Position numbers and translations under genes: made by a program. From Prinia subflava (Eukaryota; Chordata; Aves; Passeriformes; Cisticolidae), in NCBI RefSeq assembly GCF_021018805.1, contig NC_086257.1, positions 14,008,693-14,072,692 of the forward strand: 64,000 bases of DNA. The letters are read 5' to 3'. The notes below the pieces were generated by a model, which was given only the letters and a program-made list of their open reading frames with translations, did no database searches and was not told where the DNA came from. The first letter of the stretch is position 1. The number at the start of each line of letters is the position of its first letter. Shown one piece after another: positions 49,001 to 61,000 of this stretch.

Positions 49001-52000
49001 AAATCACAGGAGGATTACTTTGAAGACTTACCACAGACAGTGCCAGCACTCCAGTCTCCCAGAGCAATGCCTGCCTCAGCACAGGCTGCAGCATAAGCCC
49101 CCAGGTCATTGCAGAGGTGCTCTGTGCTGCCACCCGTGGCACACTGGTCATAGACACAGCTCTCAAAGTATGTCTTGGGTGGCAGAACTGCATGGCACGG
49201 CTGGAACGGGCCACCAAGGTGTGTGAGGATTGAACACTGCTTGTTAGCTGCTTCCTCCTCAGCAGGGGAGCAGGATATAGGTGGGCTGATGGCTGGGTCA
49301 CACCTAAAAGGCAGACAGACAGCCCTGAGTTCCCTGCAGCCTGTTGACAGCAGCCACTGCATTTCCTGACCTCCTCCCCAGCCATAACGTCAGCTTTTGC
49401 AGTTTAGACCCCTCACTAAGGCAGGCACCCATGGCTGTCACTTGAAAAGGTGGAACACAAGGCCTACAGGCTCTGTTGCCCTCCCTGGTTAAGGGTGGAC
49501 AGTAACAAACGACTGAGGCAGTTGTGACCTAAACAGCTTAGGAAAAGCATCCTGCCCAGGCTCAGCACACCTGTCTGTGGTCAGGACCTGCCTTTTCTGC
49601 CTTGCCCCATAGTTGCCATCTCCAACCCTCTGTCCTGATGTCCCTCATAGCTCCCCTCTCCCACACTCCCTTCTGTCCTTCATCTGCACAGTGGAACAAA
49701 GACTCACGGCCACTCCTCATCCGGCACCATCCAGCTGGCTCCAAAGTCATTGAAGTCGGGCACAACCACGCCATCGGGTCGCATGAAGTCGTCCTGCTGG
49801 CTGCCAGTGTACGTCCCACACAGCCCACAGAGCTTGCCCTTGTACTTCTCAGACACCTTCACTAGGAGCTCATGGTCCCCATTGAACTGCAGCTGCAGGC
49901 CCAGCTTGGTAGAAACCTGCACGTAGGAGCCACTGAGGGAAATGGTCACACCGGGGGCAGGAGAAGCAGGCAGGGAGACCAGGGCACCGTTGATCTGGAG
50001 AAGGGGAACACAGGGAGACAGAAGCATAAAGAGGTGCCCTCCAGGTCAGTGTTCCTCACTGGAGTAGTGCCAGAGCCAGAAGCACTGCTGGCCTGAGAAA
50101 GCCTGCCCAGGCCAACAAGGGCAGCAGCAACTCTACCAATGGCACACTGAAAACTCAGGAAAGTAACCAAGAATCTGTGTCTGCATCAGCAGCCATATAT
50201 GGCCCCACCCAGACACCTGCCACGCTCTTCTGTGAGCATGGAGCAGGCTCAGGGAATAGTAAGCTCTCCCTGGCGACAGGGGGGTGTTTAAAGAGATTCC
50301 ATGGTATCAGTTGTTCCCAGGTACCAAAAGGAGAGGCTTACGTAGACGGCCTTGTGCTGGCGCAGTGCAATGTGGAGGCCGTGGAGGGACAGTGCCACAG
50401 AGTTCAGAGCTGTCCAGCTCCGGCTGCCGCGATGTTCGTTGCGGGTGGTGACACTGAAGCCAAGGGAGGAGTTGCCACAGCCCGTCACCACGGTATAGTT
50501 GCAGGAGCCCTGGAAGTGGTGGAGCTTCCCATCAAAGGTGCTGTAATGTGGGTCACCGTAGATGTGGCAGATGGCAGTGCTGGCTGGGTAACAGCCCCTC
50601 TGGCCATCCTGGATCTTGCAGACCTCGTCCTCGCCACAGGACAAGGCAGAGCAAACCATCTGGCCTTTGGCTTCACACCGGCACCGGCGAGTGCAGTTCT
50701 CATTCACAAAGGATTCGCCTTCCTGCAGGCAGGGAAACACCAAACCTCAGTGTAAGAGGCAGGGAAGTACAGGCACAGGAGTGGCCTGTCAGGGATGCAA
50801 ACCAGGGCAGGGTTTTCACTCACGGTATAGTAGTTGCCCTCAAAGAGGCAGCCACAGTTGGCCTCGGGCACACAGGTGTCTCCACTCAGGAGGAAGCCAG
50901 GGCTGCATGCACAGCCCTCCACACAAGGCTTGGAGCAGTTCTGTGGGGCTTGTTGATCAACACAGGTGGCAGGACAGCCGGTCATGCAGGAGTCATAGTA
51001 GCTGTTGGGGGGACACTGCAAGGCTGCAATGAGAAAGGGAAAATTAGGACCAGCAAGACTTCAAATCATGGACAAGTCCCTGCCTTGAGGGAAGGTAAAG
51101 ATCAAAGGCTCGCTTTGGCCAGAGGTTCAGAGCAGAGGGTGTGGCCCATTTCCCTTTCTCCAGTGGCAAGGCAGGTACTCACGGCAGAAGGTAGCATTTC
51201 TCCAGGGAAGAAGAGTCACACCCGCTGCCTGGCACGCATCAGCATAGGCCTCCAGAGCAGCACACAGGAACTCCTGGCCACCATTCAGGGCACACAGGTC
51301 ATACAAGCAGGTGTCAAAGTAGTCCTGGGGGTTGATCACGCCGTGGCACCTGTCGAAAGAGCTGGGCCTGGTGGTCAGTATGCCACAGAACTGGTCGGAC
51401 TGGTAGAGCTTCTCCTCTTCTGCACTGCAGGGTGGGGAGGGGACAGGGACACCGCAGGAGGGGTCACTGTCAGGGACCTGCCAGCTCTCCCCCAGGGCAT
51501 TGGAGTCTGCAGCCTGCTGCCCGTTGGGCATCATGTATTCGTCATCTCTGTGGTTGTTGAAGTTGCCACACATGCCACAGGTCAGGTTGAAGTAGGTGGT
51601 GGGCACCTTCACCTCCACCGAGTGGTCAGCGTCGTAGGACACTCTGAGGTTGAAGTCTGTCTCCAGGACGATGTAGCGACCACTTGTGCTCACCGTGATG
51701 GCTCCTCCCGCTGCACTCACCGGCAATGTCTGGCGCACGTTGTTCACCTACGGCACACACAGCACGTGGGCCCCGGGCCTGTCCCCAGCCTCCTGGGCTG
51801 CTCCAGCCCAGGGAAAGCAGCTGCCAGCCCAGGCATGGCAAACAGCTGCCTGGGATGTCCTCACACCCCAACCCCCGTGGGGCTCACAGAGCTCTGTGCT
51901 GTGCTCTGCACTGTGCTCAACATGGCCCATGTGCCCCATTTCCTCCTCCAGCCCCTCCAGGAATGGAAAACAAAGCAGTTCTCCCAGTGCCTTCAGGAGA

Positions 52001-55000
52001 ACCATCCCCCACGTGGTGTGTGCTAGGCCTCTCCACCTGCAGCCATGCCTGCCTTGCAGCCACAGCCCACTCTCATTGCAGCCCCACTGCCTACCAGCAC
52101 ATGGCTCCTCTGCTGCTTGACAATGACAATGCGTTGTCCGTACGCCTCAACCACGACTTCGCGCACGTAGGACACTCGGGTGCTGCCACGGTTCTCGTTC
52201 TTGGCCTCCACGTTGAAGTAGGGCAGGGTGGTGGTGTTGGAGCACACTTTGGCCAGGGTGTAAGTGCAGTTGCCCATGAAGTTGTGCGTCACCTTGTCAA
52301 AGGTGTTGTAGTGAGGATCCCCGTGGACGTGGCAGATGCCGTAGGAGTGTTCGAGGCACACAGGTTTCCCGTCCTGCACCCCGCAGTACTGGCCCGCAGG
52401 GCAGGAGGCGTTGAAGCACTGGACTTTGCTTCCCCGTGCGGGACACGTGCACTTGGAGGAGCAGGTGTTGTCCGTCCAGAACTCAGAGCCCACGGGGTAG
52501 TGCTGCCCGTTGTGCCAGCAGCCGCACTGCTGGCTGGGCACGCAGCGGTCGTGGTAGAGCAGGTAGCCGCTGTCGCACACACAGCCCTCCACGCACGGCA
52601 GGCTGCAGTGAGCAGGAGCCTGCGGGTCAGCACAGGTGGCAGGGCAGGCTGCAGCACAGGGCTCGTAGTGACTGTTGGCCGGACAAGTGATTGCTGCCAA
52701 GGCAGATGACACGGCAAATTACTTGGAGAACAGAATACACCTTTCTGCTGAATATCCCCTTTTCCAAAAGTAACTATCACTATTTTCTCTATAATCTCTT
52801 TGGCTCTTGTTGTATTATCTGTCCTACTCGATCAAAATGAGACAGAAAATGGTGCCTCTAATACTGCTATCTTCCTGCACATCTCAACAGCCCATAGGGA
52901 GAATAGTTCTTATTCCCCAGCCCACTCTTCCAATCCAATCCTGTCTTGTCCTGAGAGTACCAGCCCATGGTACAGTGTCTGGACTTACGGCAGAAAGTTG
53001 CATTCCTCCACACAGGTATGTGGACACCAAGTGACTGGCAGGCATCTGCATAGGACTGCAAGCTCTTGCACAGGGCCTCGTGGTCCAGCCTCAGCTCACA
53101 CAGGTCATATGAGCAGGTGTTAAAATAGCTGCTGGGGCTCAGCACAGCGTGGCATGCCTGAAACGGGCCGCTGGTGTCAGTGAGGAGCCCACAGAATTTG
53201 CTGCTGCCGATGAGTTGCTTGTCAGTCTCATTACAGGCTGGGGTAGGCAGAGGTCCAGCTGAGCAGCTGTGGAAAGATGGGCAGAAGGCCCCTGAGTCAT
53301 TTGTGGACTTGTCCTGGTGCCTCCTCCTCCTGCCCTTGTCCAATGTGTCCCCAGGGCTGCTGGGGACTGTACCCACCTGCTGTTGTTGGACACCTCCCAG
53401 CTGTTGCCCAGGCTGGTAGAGTCTGGCTCCATTGCCCCTTCTGGGTTCTGGAAGTCATCTTTTGCTATTCCGTTGTAGTTCCCACACATGCCACAAACCT
53501 TCTGCCCAAAGGTGCTTGGAAGTGTCACCTCCACCCGTTGCTTCCCATCAAACTTGACTCTCAAGCCAAAGTCCGTCATCACCATGGTGTAGAACCCGCT
53601 GGACAAGACCTGCACTCCTGAGGATGGGCTGCAAGGCAGGATCTCTTCCACTCCATTGACCTGGAAGGACAGGAACCGAGACAGGATTGGAGCAGCCCAT
53701 TTGGCACAGCTTCTCTCCTCTCACACAGTCCCACAGCATCTCCCCCTCAGGCTCACCGTCACCACTCCACGCTGTCCTAGCCTTATCCGCTGGTCAGCCA
53801 CATCGACATCCACGTATCGGACATAGGACACACGGGTGTTGCCTCCCCTGTGCTCATTGGCTGCTTCCACGTTGAAGTAGGGCAGGGAGCTGTTGCTCTC
53901 ACACAGCTTGGACAGGGTGTAGGTGCAGGTGCCCATGAAATGGTGCAACTGCTTGTCAAATGTGTGGTAGTGAGGGTCTCCTTCCACCACACAGGTGCCT
54001 GACAGTGGAAAGACCAGAGAAAAGTTTCAGTTGAGCACCTCCTACTGCCTCTTCTCCCCAGCTTACTTTAGTCAAACACTTTCTACTGCCTGACTGGTCT
54101 ATTGGCTTTACAGACAAGCAGAGTTATCATAGATCTATGTCACGAGAGCATTACTTTTTACAGACATACAGTTCAAAGCTACTCAAATGTCCTAATGCTA
54201 GAAGCACACCTGTCCCACACAACGCCTTAGAAAGGGAAGATGATTCAATGGATGTCATATTATTGAGGGAGAGTGAAATAAATCAAGTAAGAGCCCTCAA
54301 ATGCAAATGCACCACGTTCCAGTATGGGTTTTGAAGAGGACTCAAAACTCTGCGAAAAATAGCAGTACCTGAGGTCATCCCAGGTGGTGTTGGTGTTGGT
54401 GTTGTGGTTGGTGGTCTTGATGTTGTTGGTGGTGGTCTTGGTGTTGTTGTTGTTGGTCTTGATGTTGTTGGTGGTGGTGTAGGTGTCGTTGGTGGTGGTC
54501 TTGGTGTTGTTGTTGTTGTTGGAGGTCTTGGTGTTTTTGTTGGTGTGGGTGTTGTTGGTGGTTCTGGTGTTTGTGTTGTTGTTGGTCTTGATGTTGTTGT
54601 TGTTGGAGGTAATGGTGGTGTTGTTGTTAGAGGTAATGTTGTTGTTGTTGTTGGTGGTGGTGTTGTTGGTGGTGCTAGTGTTTGTGTTGTTGTTGGTGTT
54701 GGTGGTGGTGTTGTTGGTGTTGTTGTTGGTGGTGGTCTTGATGTTGTTGTTGTTGTTGGTCTTGGTTTTGTCGTTGTTGGTGGTGGTGCTGTTGTTGTTG
54801 GTGGTGGTCTTGATGTTGTTGTTGTTGTTGGTCTTGATGTTGTTGTTGTTGGAGGTAATGGTGTTGTTGGTGGTGGTGTTGGTGTTGTTGGTGGTGCTAG
54901 TGTTTGTGTTGTTGTTGGTGTTGGTGGTGGTGTTGTTGGTGTTGTTGTTGGTGGTGGTGGTCTTGATGTTGTTGTTGTTGGTCTTGGTTTTGTTGTTGTT

Positions 55001-58000
55001 GGTGGTGGTGGTGCTGTTGTTGTTGGTGGTGGTCTTGGTGTTGTTGTTGTTGGCCTTGGTGTTGTCTCTGTCGTAATGTTAGGCAGTGGAGCAGGGGTTG
55101 TAGTAGGAACTGTGGAGAGAGAGAGGAAGAAGTGGTAAGTGTCCACATGGGCCTTAGCTGTAAGCAGCTAATCCAGCCTTCCTGAAAAACCCAACTTGCT
55201 GACCCGAGAGACCCAGGGCAGGAATGGCATGGTTGTGCCTCTGCAAAAACACTACCACCAGCAGCAGAGCTGGGACAGAGGAGGAGACACACCCCGTTAA
55301 GTACGGGTGCTCCATCCCGTGTCATGGGCCTTGGAGGAAGCAGAATGAAAAGTTCCAACCAGCAGAATCAGAAGGGGATGGGAGGAGCGAGCACCTGAGC
55401 TAGGTGTGGGTCTGGTTGGTGAGGTGGAGAGTACAGGCTGTGTTGTGGTACCTGGCAAGGGGACCGTGGGTGTTGGTGTCAATGGACGTAGCACAGGAGA
55501 GAGTTAGAGGACATGTGCACCAACAGGGGAGTTCTGTTGCAGACAGCTGGTTCCCTCACCCTTCTGAAGCACCCAGCACCACGACCAGGCATACCCAGGA
55601 CAGGGATTGAGGAGTGTCACTCAGGCAGAGCTGTCCCTCTGAAGGGCTCTGCCCCCAGCTTAGCTGGGTGACAACAGCACATAAGGCACTTCCGTACCTG
55701 TGGCCAGTGTCTTGCCTGTGAACCTTGTAACACATGAACTAAAACAGTGACTGCAGGCATTGCCAGTGATCCAACCTCCCGCAAGAGACTCAACTCGGGC
55801 ACAGGCTGCATCGGTGCCCAAGGACAACCTGTGCTCCTGCTTCTAGCACAGCCTGCCACCTCAGTCAGTGACACGTCTCCAGCTGCCCTTCCCCAAGCCA
55901 AGCCTTGTACCTGGACAGGATCCCTTTACAATGGAGACATCATCCAATGCTACGTTGCTCCGCTCGTCTTCACCCCATTCTCCCTCCAGCAAAATCTAAG
56001 GGAAGGAATGGTTGCCAGCATTAGCTCCAACTGCATGTGTGAAGAGCCATTAGAAGGCAGGGTTCCTGTGAGGTGACAGTGAGAGCCTGTGGCCTTACCT
56101 GCGTGTCTCCTGTGATGTGTACCGTGACCTCTGCCAAGTGCCACTCCTCCCCGTGGTTCCCCATTTGATTCCAGACCAGCACTGGCTCATCATCCTTCCG
56201 CAAGTACACCCGCAGGGCCATTGTCTCCGTTCCGTACATGTGGTACCAGAAGCGGAAGCAGAATATTCCTTCCCAGCTGCACACCGGACTGACCAGGTGA
56301 GCCACAAAGCCAGGGAGAGTATCATCACCCCCCTTCAGGTAGATGTAGTAGCCATCTGAAACAAAGCACAAGCCACACTCTCACAGATGCATCAGAGCTA
56401 CCCAAAGCAGCCTGGGACAGCCCAAGCACAGTCCTGGGAGCACGCGGGCTGCAGGTTCAGGCAGGCAAAAGGAGGGGAGAGCAAACACACTTCCTTCCCA
56501 AGCCACAACCCTCCCCAGACCCAAGTGCCTCTATGAATGTGCTCTCAGGGCTATGGCAGATGTGTGCTTTGGACTGGGACATGGCAACACACCCAAAGCA
56601 TTGCCACAGTCCTTACATGGCTCTGCAGATTTGGAGCAGTCTCATCTTTGCCTTCTGGAAAAGCCAGGATCTCATAACAGAGTCACAGACCTATTTGTCT
56701 ACCCCAGAGACCAGCAGGGCATCAAGATGTGCAGTACATCTTCTCCCCTGCATGGCAGATGCTCGCCTGCTTTGGGGGTAGCACACTCTGATTGCCAGGG
56801 CTGGAAATCCTGCCAAAGGAGTCCTCTGGCCACAGGGGACAATGTACAAACCAGTCAGGAGGAAGGCCAGGAAAGACGTATTTTGTGTTCGCTGTCAGAA
56901 GTTTGTTGCCATCTTTGTGGGGACATCCACCCCTCTGCCTGTGTCCTGACAGCCCTTCTTACCTCCTGTTGTGTGGTCAGAGGACGGGCCGGTATTTGGT
57001 GTGGGCGTTGGGCCTTTGTTCCTTATCCAGTCAATGCTGCTGTAATCTTCCTGGACCCACCCACAGAAGTCCTGGTCAAATGTGCAGGGAAAATTGCAGT
57101 CGTTTGGTGGAGCTGAACATGGTGCAGAAAGGAAATGTGAGATAATTATCACATGTCTGGTCTACTCTTAAAAAACATCAGCAGTGTGGCAAAAGAGATC
57201 TGTTGGAAGATGTCTAGAGTTGAAAGTCAGGGGAAAGGAAAGCAGAGGTTGTAGAGTGAGGGTGGAGCCACCTTTCCCCATGTCCAGTAGGGCACAGGTA
57301 CACACATGGACATCCATGTCCATGGCATCCATGACATCCATGGCAAGCGTAAAATAGCGGTACCTGAGGTGATCCCATGTGTTGTTGTTGTTGGTCTTGA
57401 TGTTGTTGTTGTTGGTCTTGGTTTTGTTGTTGGTGGTGGTGGTGGTGCTGTTGTTGTTGGTGGTGGTCTTGATGTTGTTGTTGTTGTTGGTCTTGATGTT
57501 GTTGGTGGTGGTCTTGGTGTTGTTGTTGTTGGCCTTGGTGTTGTCTCTGTCGTAATGTTAGGCAGTGGAGCAGGGGTTGTAGTAGGAACTGTGGAGAGAG
57601 AGAGGAAGACGTGGTAAGTGTCCACATGGGCCTCTGCTGTAAGCAGCTAATCCAGCCTTCCTGAAAAACCCAACTTGCTGACCCGAGAGACCCAGGGCAG
57701 GAATGGCATGGTTGTGCCTCTGCAAAAACACTACCACCAGCAGCAGAGCTGGGACAGAGGAGGAGACACACCCCGTTAAGTACGGGTGCTCCATCCCGTG
57801 TCATGGGCCTTGGAGGAAGCAGAATGAAAAGTTCCAACCAGCAGAATCAGAAGGGGATGGGAGGAGCGAGCACCTGAGCTAGGTGTGGGTCTGGTTGGTG
57901 AGGTGGAGAGTACAGGCTGTGTTGTGGTACCTGGCAAGGGGACCGTGGGTGTTGGTGTCAATGGACGTAGCACAGGAGAGAGTTAGAGGACATGTGCACC

Positions 58001-61000
58001 AACAGGGGAGTTCTGTTGCAGACAGCTGGTTCCCTCACCCTTCTGAAGCACCCAGCACCACGACCAGGCATACCCAGGACAGGGATTGAGGAGTGTCACT
58101 CAGGCAGAGCTGTCCCTCTGAAGGGCTCTGCCCCCAGCTTAGCTGGGTGACAACAGCACATAAGGCACTTCCGTACCTGTGGCCAGTGTCTTGCCTGTGA
58201 ACCTTGTAACACATGAACTAAAACAGTGACTGCAGGCATTGCCAGTGATCCAACCTCCCGCAAGAGACTCAACTCGGGCACAGGCTGCATCGGTGCCCAA
58301 GGACAACCTGTGCTCCTGCTTCTAGCACAGCCTGCCACCTCAGTCAGTGACACGTCTCCAGCTGCCCTTCCCCAAGCCAAGCCTTGTACCTGGACAGGAT
58401 CCCTTTACAATGGAGACATCATCCAATGCTACGTTGCTCCGCTCGTCTTCACCCCATTCTCCCTCCAGCAAAATCTAAGGGAAGGAATGGTTGCCAGCAT
58501 TAGCTCCAACTGCATGTGTGAAGAGCCATTAGAAGGCAGGGTTCCTGTGAGGTGACAGTGAGAGCCTGTGGCCTTACCTGCGTGTCTCCTGTGATGTGTA
58601 CCGTGACCTCTGCCAAGTGCCACTCCTCCCCGTGGTTCCCCATTTGATTCCAGACCAGCACTGGCTCATCATCCTTCCGCAAGTACACCCGCAGGGCCAT
58701 TGTCTCCGTTCCGTACATGTGGTACCAGAAGCGGAAGCAGAATATTCCTTCCCAGCTGCACACCGGACTGACCAGGTGAGCCACAAAGCCAGGGAGAGTA
58801 TCATCACCCCCCTTCAGGTAGATGTAGTAGCCATCTGAAACAAAGCACAAGCCACACTCTCACAGATGCATCAGAGCTACCCAAAGCAGCCTGGGACAGC
58901 CCAAGCACAGTCCTGGGAGCACGCGGGCTGCAGGTTCAGGCAGGCAAAAGGAGGGGAGAGCAAACACACTTCCTTCCCAAGCCACAACCCTCCCCAGACC
59001 CAAGTGCCTCTATGAATGTGCTCTCAGGGCTATGGCAGATGTGTGCTTTGGACTGGGACATGGCAACACACCCAAAGCATTGCCACAGTCCTTACATGGC
59101 TCTGCAGATTTGGAGCAGTCTCATCTTTGCCTTCTGGAAAAGCCAGGATCTCATAACAGAGTCACAGACCTATTTGTCTACCCCAGAGACCAGCAGGGCA
59201 TCAAGATGTGCAGTACATCTTCTCCCCTGCATGGCAGATGCTCGCCTGCTTTGGGGGTAGCACACTCTGATTGCCAGGGCTGGAAATCCTGCCAAAGGAG
59301 TCCTCTGGCCACAGGGGACAATGTACAAACCAGTCAGGAGGAAGGCCAGGAAAGACGTATTTTGTGTTCGCTGTCAGAAGTTTGTTGCCATCTTTGTGGG
59401 GACATCCACCCCTCTGCCTGTGTCCTGACAGCCCTTCTTACCTCCTGTTGTGTGGTCAGAGGACGGGCCGGTATTTGGTGTGGGCGTTGGGCCTTTGTTC
59501 CTTATCCAGTCAATGCTGCTGTAATCTTCCTGGACCCACCCACAGAAGTCCTGGTCAAATGTGCAGGGAAAATTGCAGTCGTTTGGTGGAGCTGAACATG
59601 GTGCAGAAAGGAAATGTGAGATAATTATCACATGTCTGGTCTACTCTTAAAAAACATCAGCAGTGTGGCAAAAGAGATCTGTTGGAAGATGTCTAGAGTT
59701 GAAAGTCAGGGGAAAGGAAAGCAGAGGTTGTAGAGTGAGGGTGGAGCCACCTTTCCCCATGTCCAGTAGGGCACAGGTACACACATGGACATCCATGTCC
59801 ATGGCATCCATGACATCCATGGCAAGCGTAAAATAGCGGTACCTGAGGTGATCCCATGTGTTGTTGTTGTTGGTCTTGATGTTGTTGTTGTTGGTCTTGG
59901 TTTTGTTGTTGTTGGTGGTGGTGGTGCTGTTGTTGTTGGTGGTGGTCTTGATGTTGTTGTTGTTGTTGGTCTTGATGTTGTTGGTGGTGGTCTTGGTGTT
60001 GTTGTTGTTGGCCTTGGTGTTGTCTCTGTCGTAATGTTAGGCAGTGGAGCAGGGGTTGTAGTAGGAACTGTGGAGAGAGAGAGGAAGACGTGGTAAGTGT
60101 CCACATGGGCCTCTGCTGTAAGCAGCTAATCCAGCCTTCCTGAAAAACCCAACTTGCTGACCCGAGAGACCCAGGGCAGGAATGGCATGGTTGTGCCTCT
60201 GCAAAAACACTACCACCAGCAGCAGAGCTGGGACAGAGGAGGAGACACACCCCATTAAGTACGGGTGCTCCATCCCGTGTCATGGGCCTTGGAGGAAGCA
60301 GAATGAAAAGTTCCAACCAGCAGAATCAGAAGGGGATGGGAGGAGCGAGCACCTGAGCTAGGTGTGGGTCTGGTTGGTGAGGTGGAGAGTACAGGCTGTG
60401 TTGTGGTACCTGGCAAGGGGACCGTGGGTGTTGGTGTCAATGGACGTAGCACAGGAGAGAGTTAGAGGACATGTGCACCAACAGGGGAGTTCTGTTGCAG
60501 ACAGCTGGTTCCCTCACCCTTCTGAAGCACCCAGCACCATGACCAGGCATACCCAGGACAGGGATTGAGGAGTGTCACTCAGGCAGAGCTGTCCCTCTGA
60601 AGGGCTCTGCCCCCAGCTTAGCTGGGTGACAACAGCACATAAGGCACTTCCGTACCTGTGGCCAGTGTCTTGCCTGTGAACCTTGTAACACATGAACTAA
60701 AACAGTGACTGCAGGCATTGCCAGTGATCCAACCTCCCGCAAGAGACTCAACTCGGGCACAGGCTGCATCGGTGCCCCAAGGCAACCTGTGCTCCTGCCT
60801 CTAGCACAGCCTGCCACCTCAGTCAGTGACACGTCTCCAGCTGCCCTTCCCCAAGCCAAGCCTTGTACCTGGACAGGATCCCTTTACAATGGAGACATCA
60901 TCCAATGCTACGTTGCTCCGCTCGTCTTCACCCCATTCTCCCTCCAGCAAAATCTAAGGGAAGGAATGGTTGCCAGCATTAGCTCCAACTGCATGTGTGA

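Noticed and set aside
54404..55138. Plus-strand Val/Gly/Leu-rich ORFs and minus-strand Gln/His-rich ORFs over the mucin repeats
   Set aside because: The repeat contains almost no stop trinucleotides in any frame. Only the Thr/Pro frame joins both neighbouring exons in phase.
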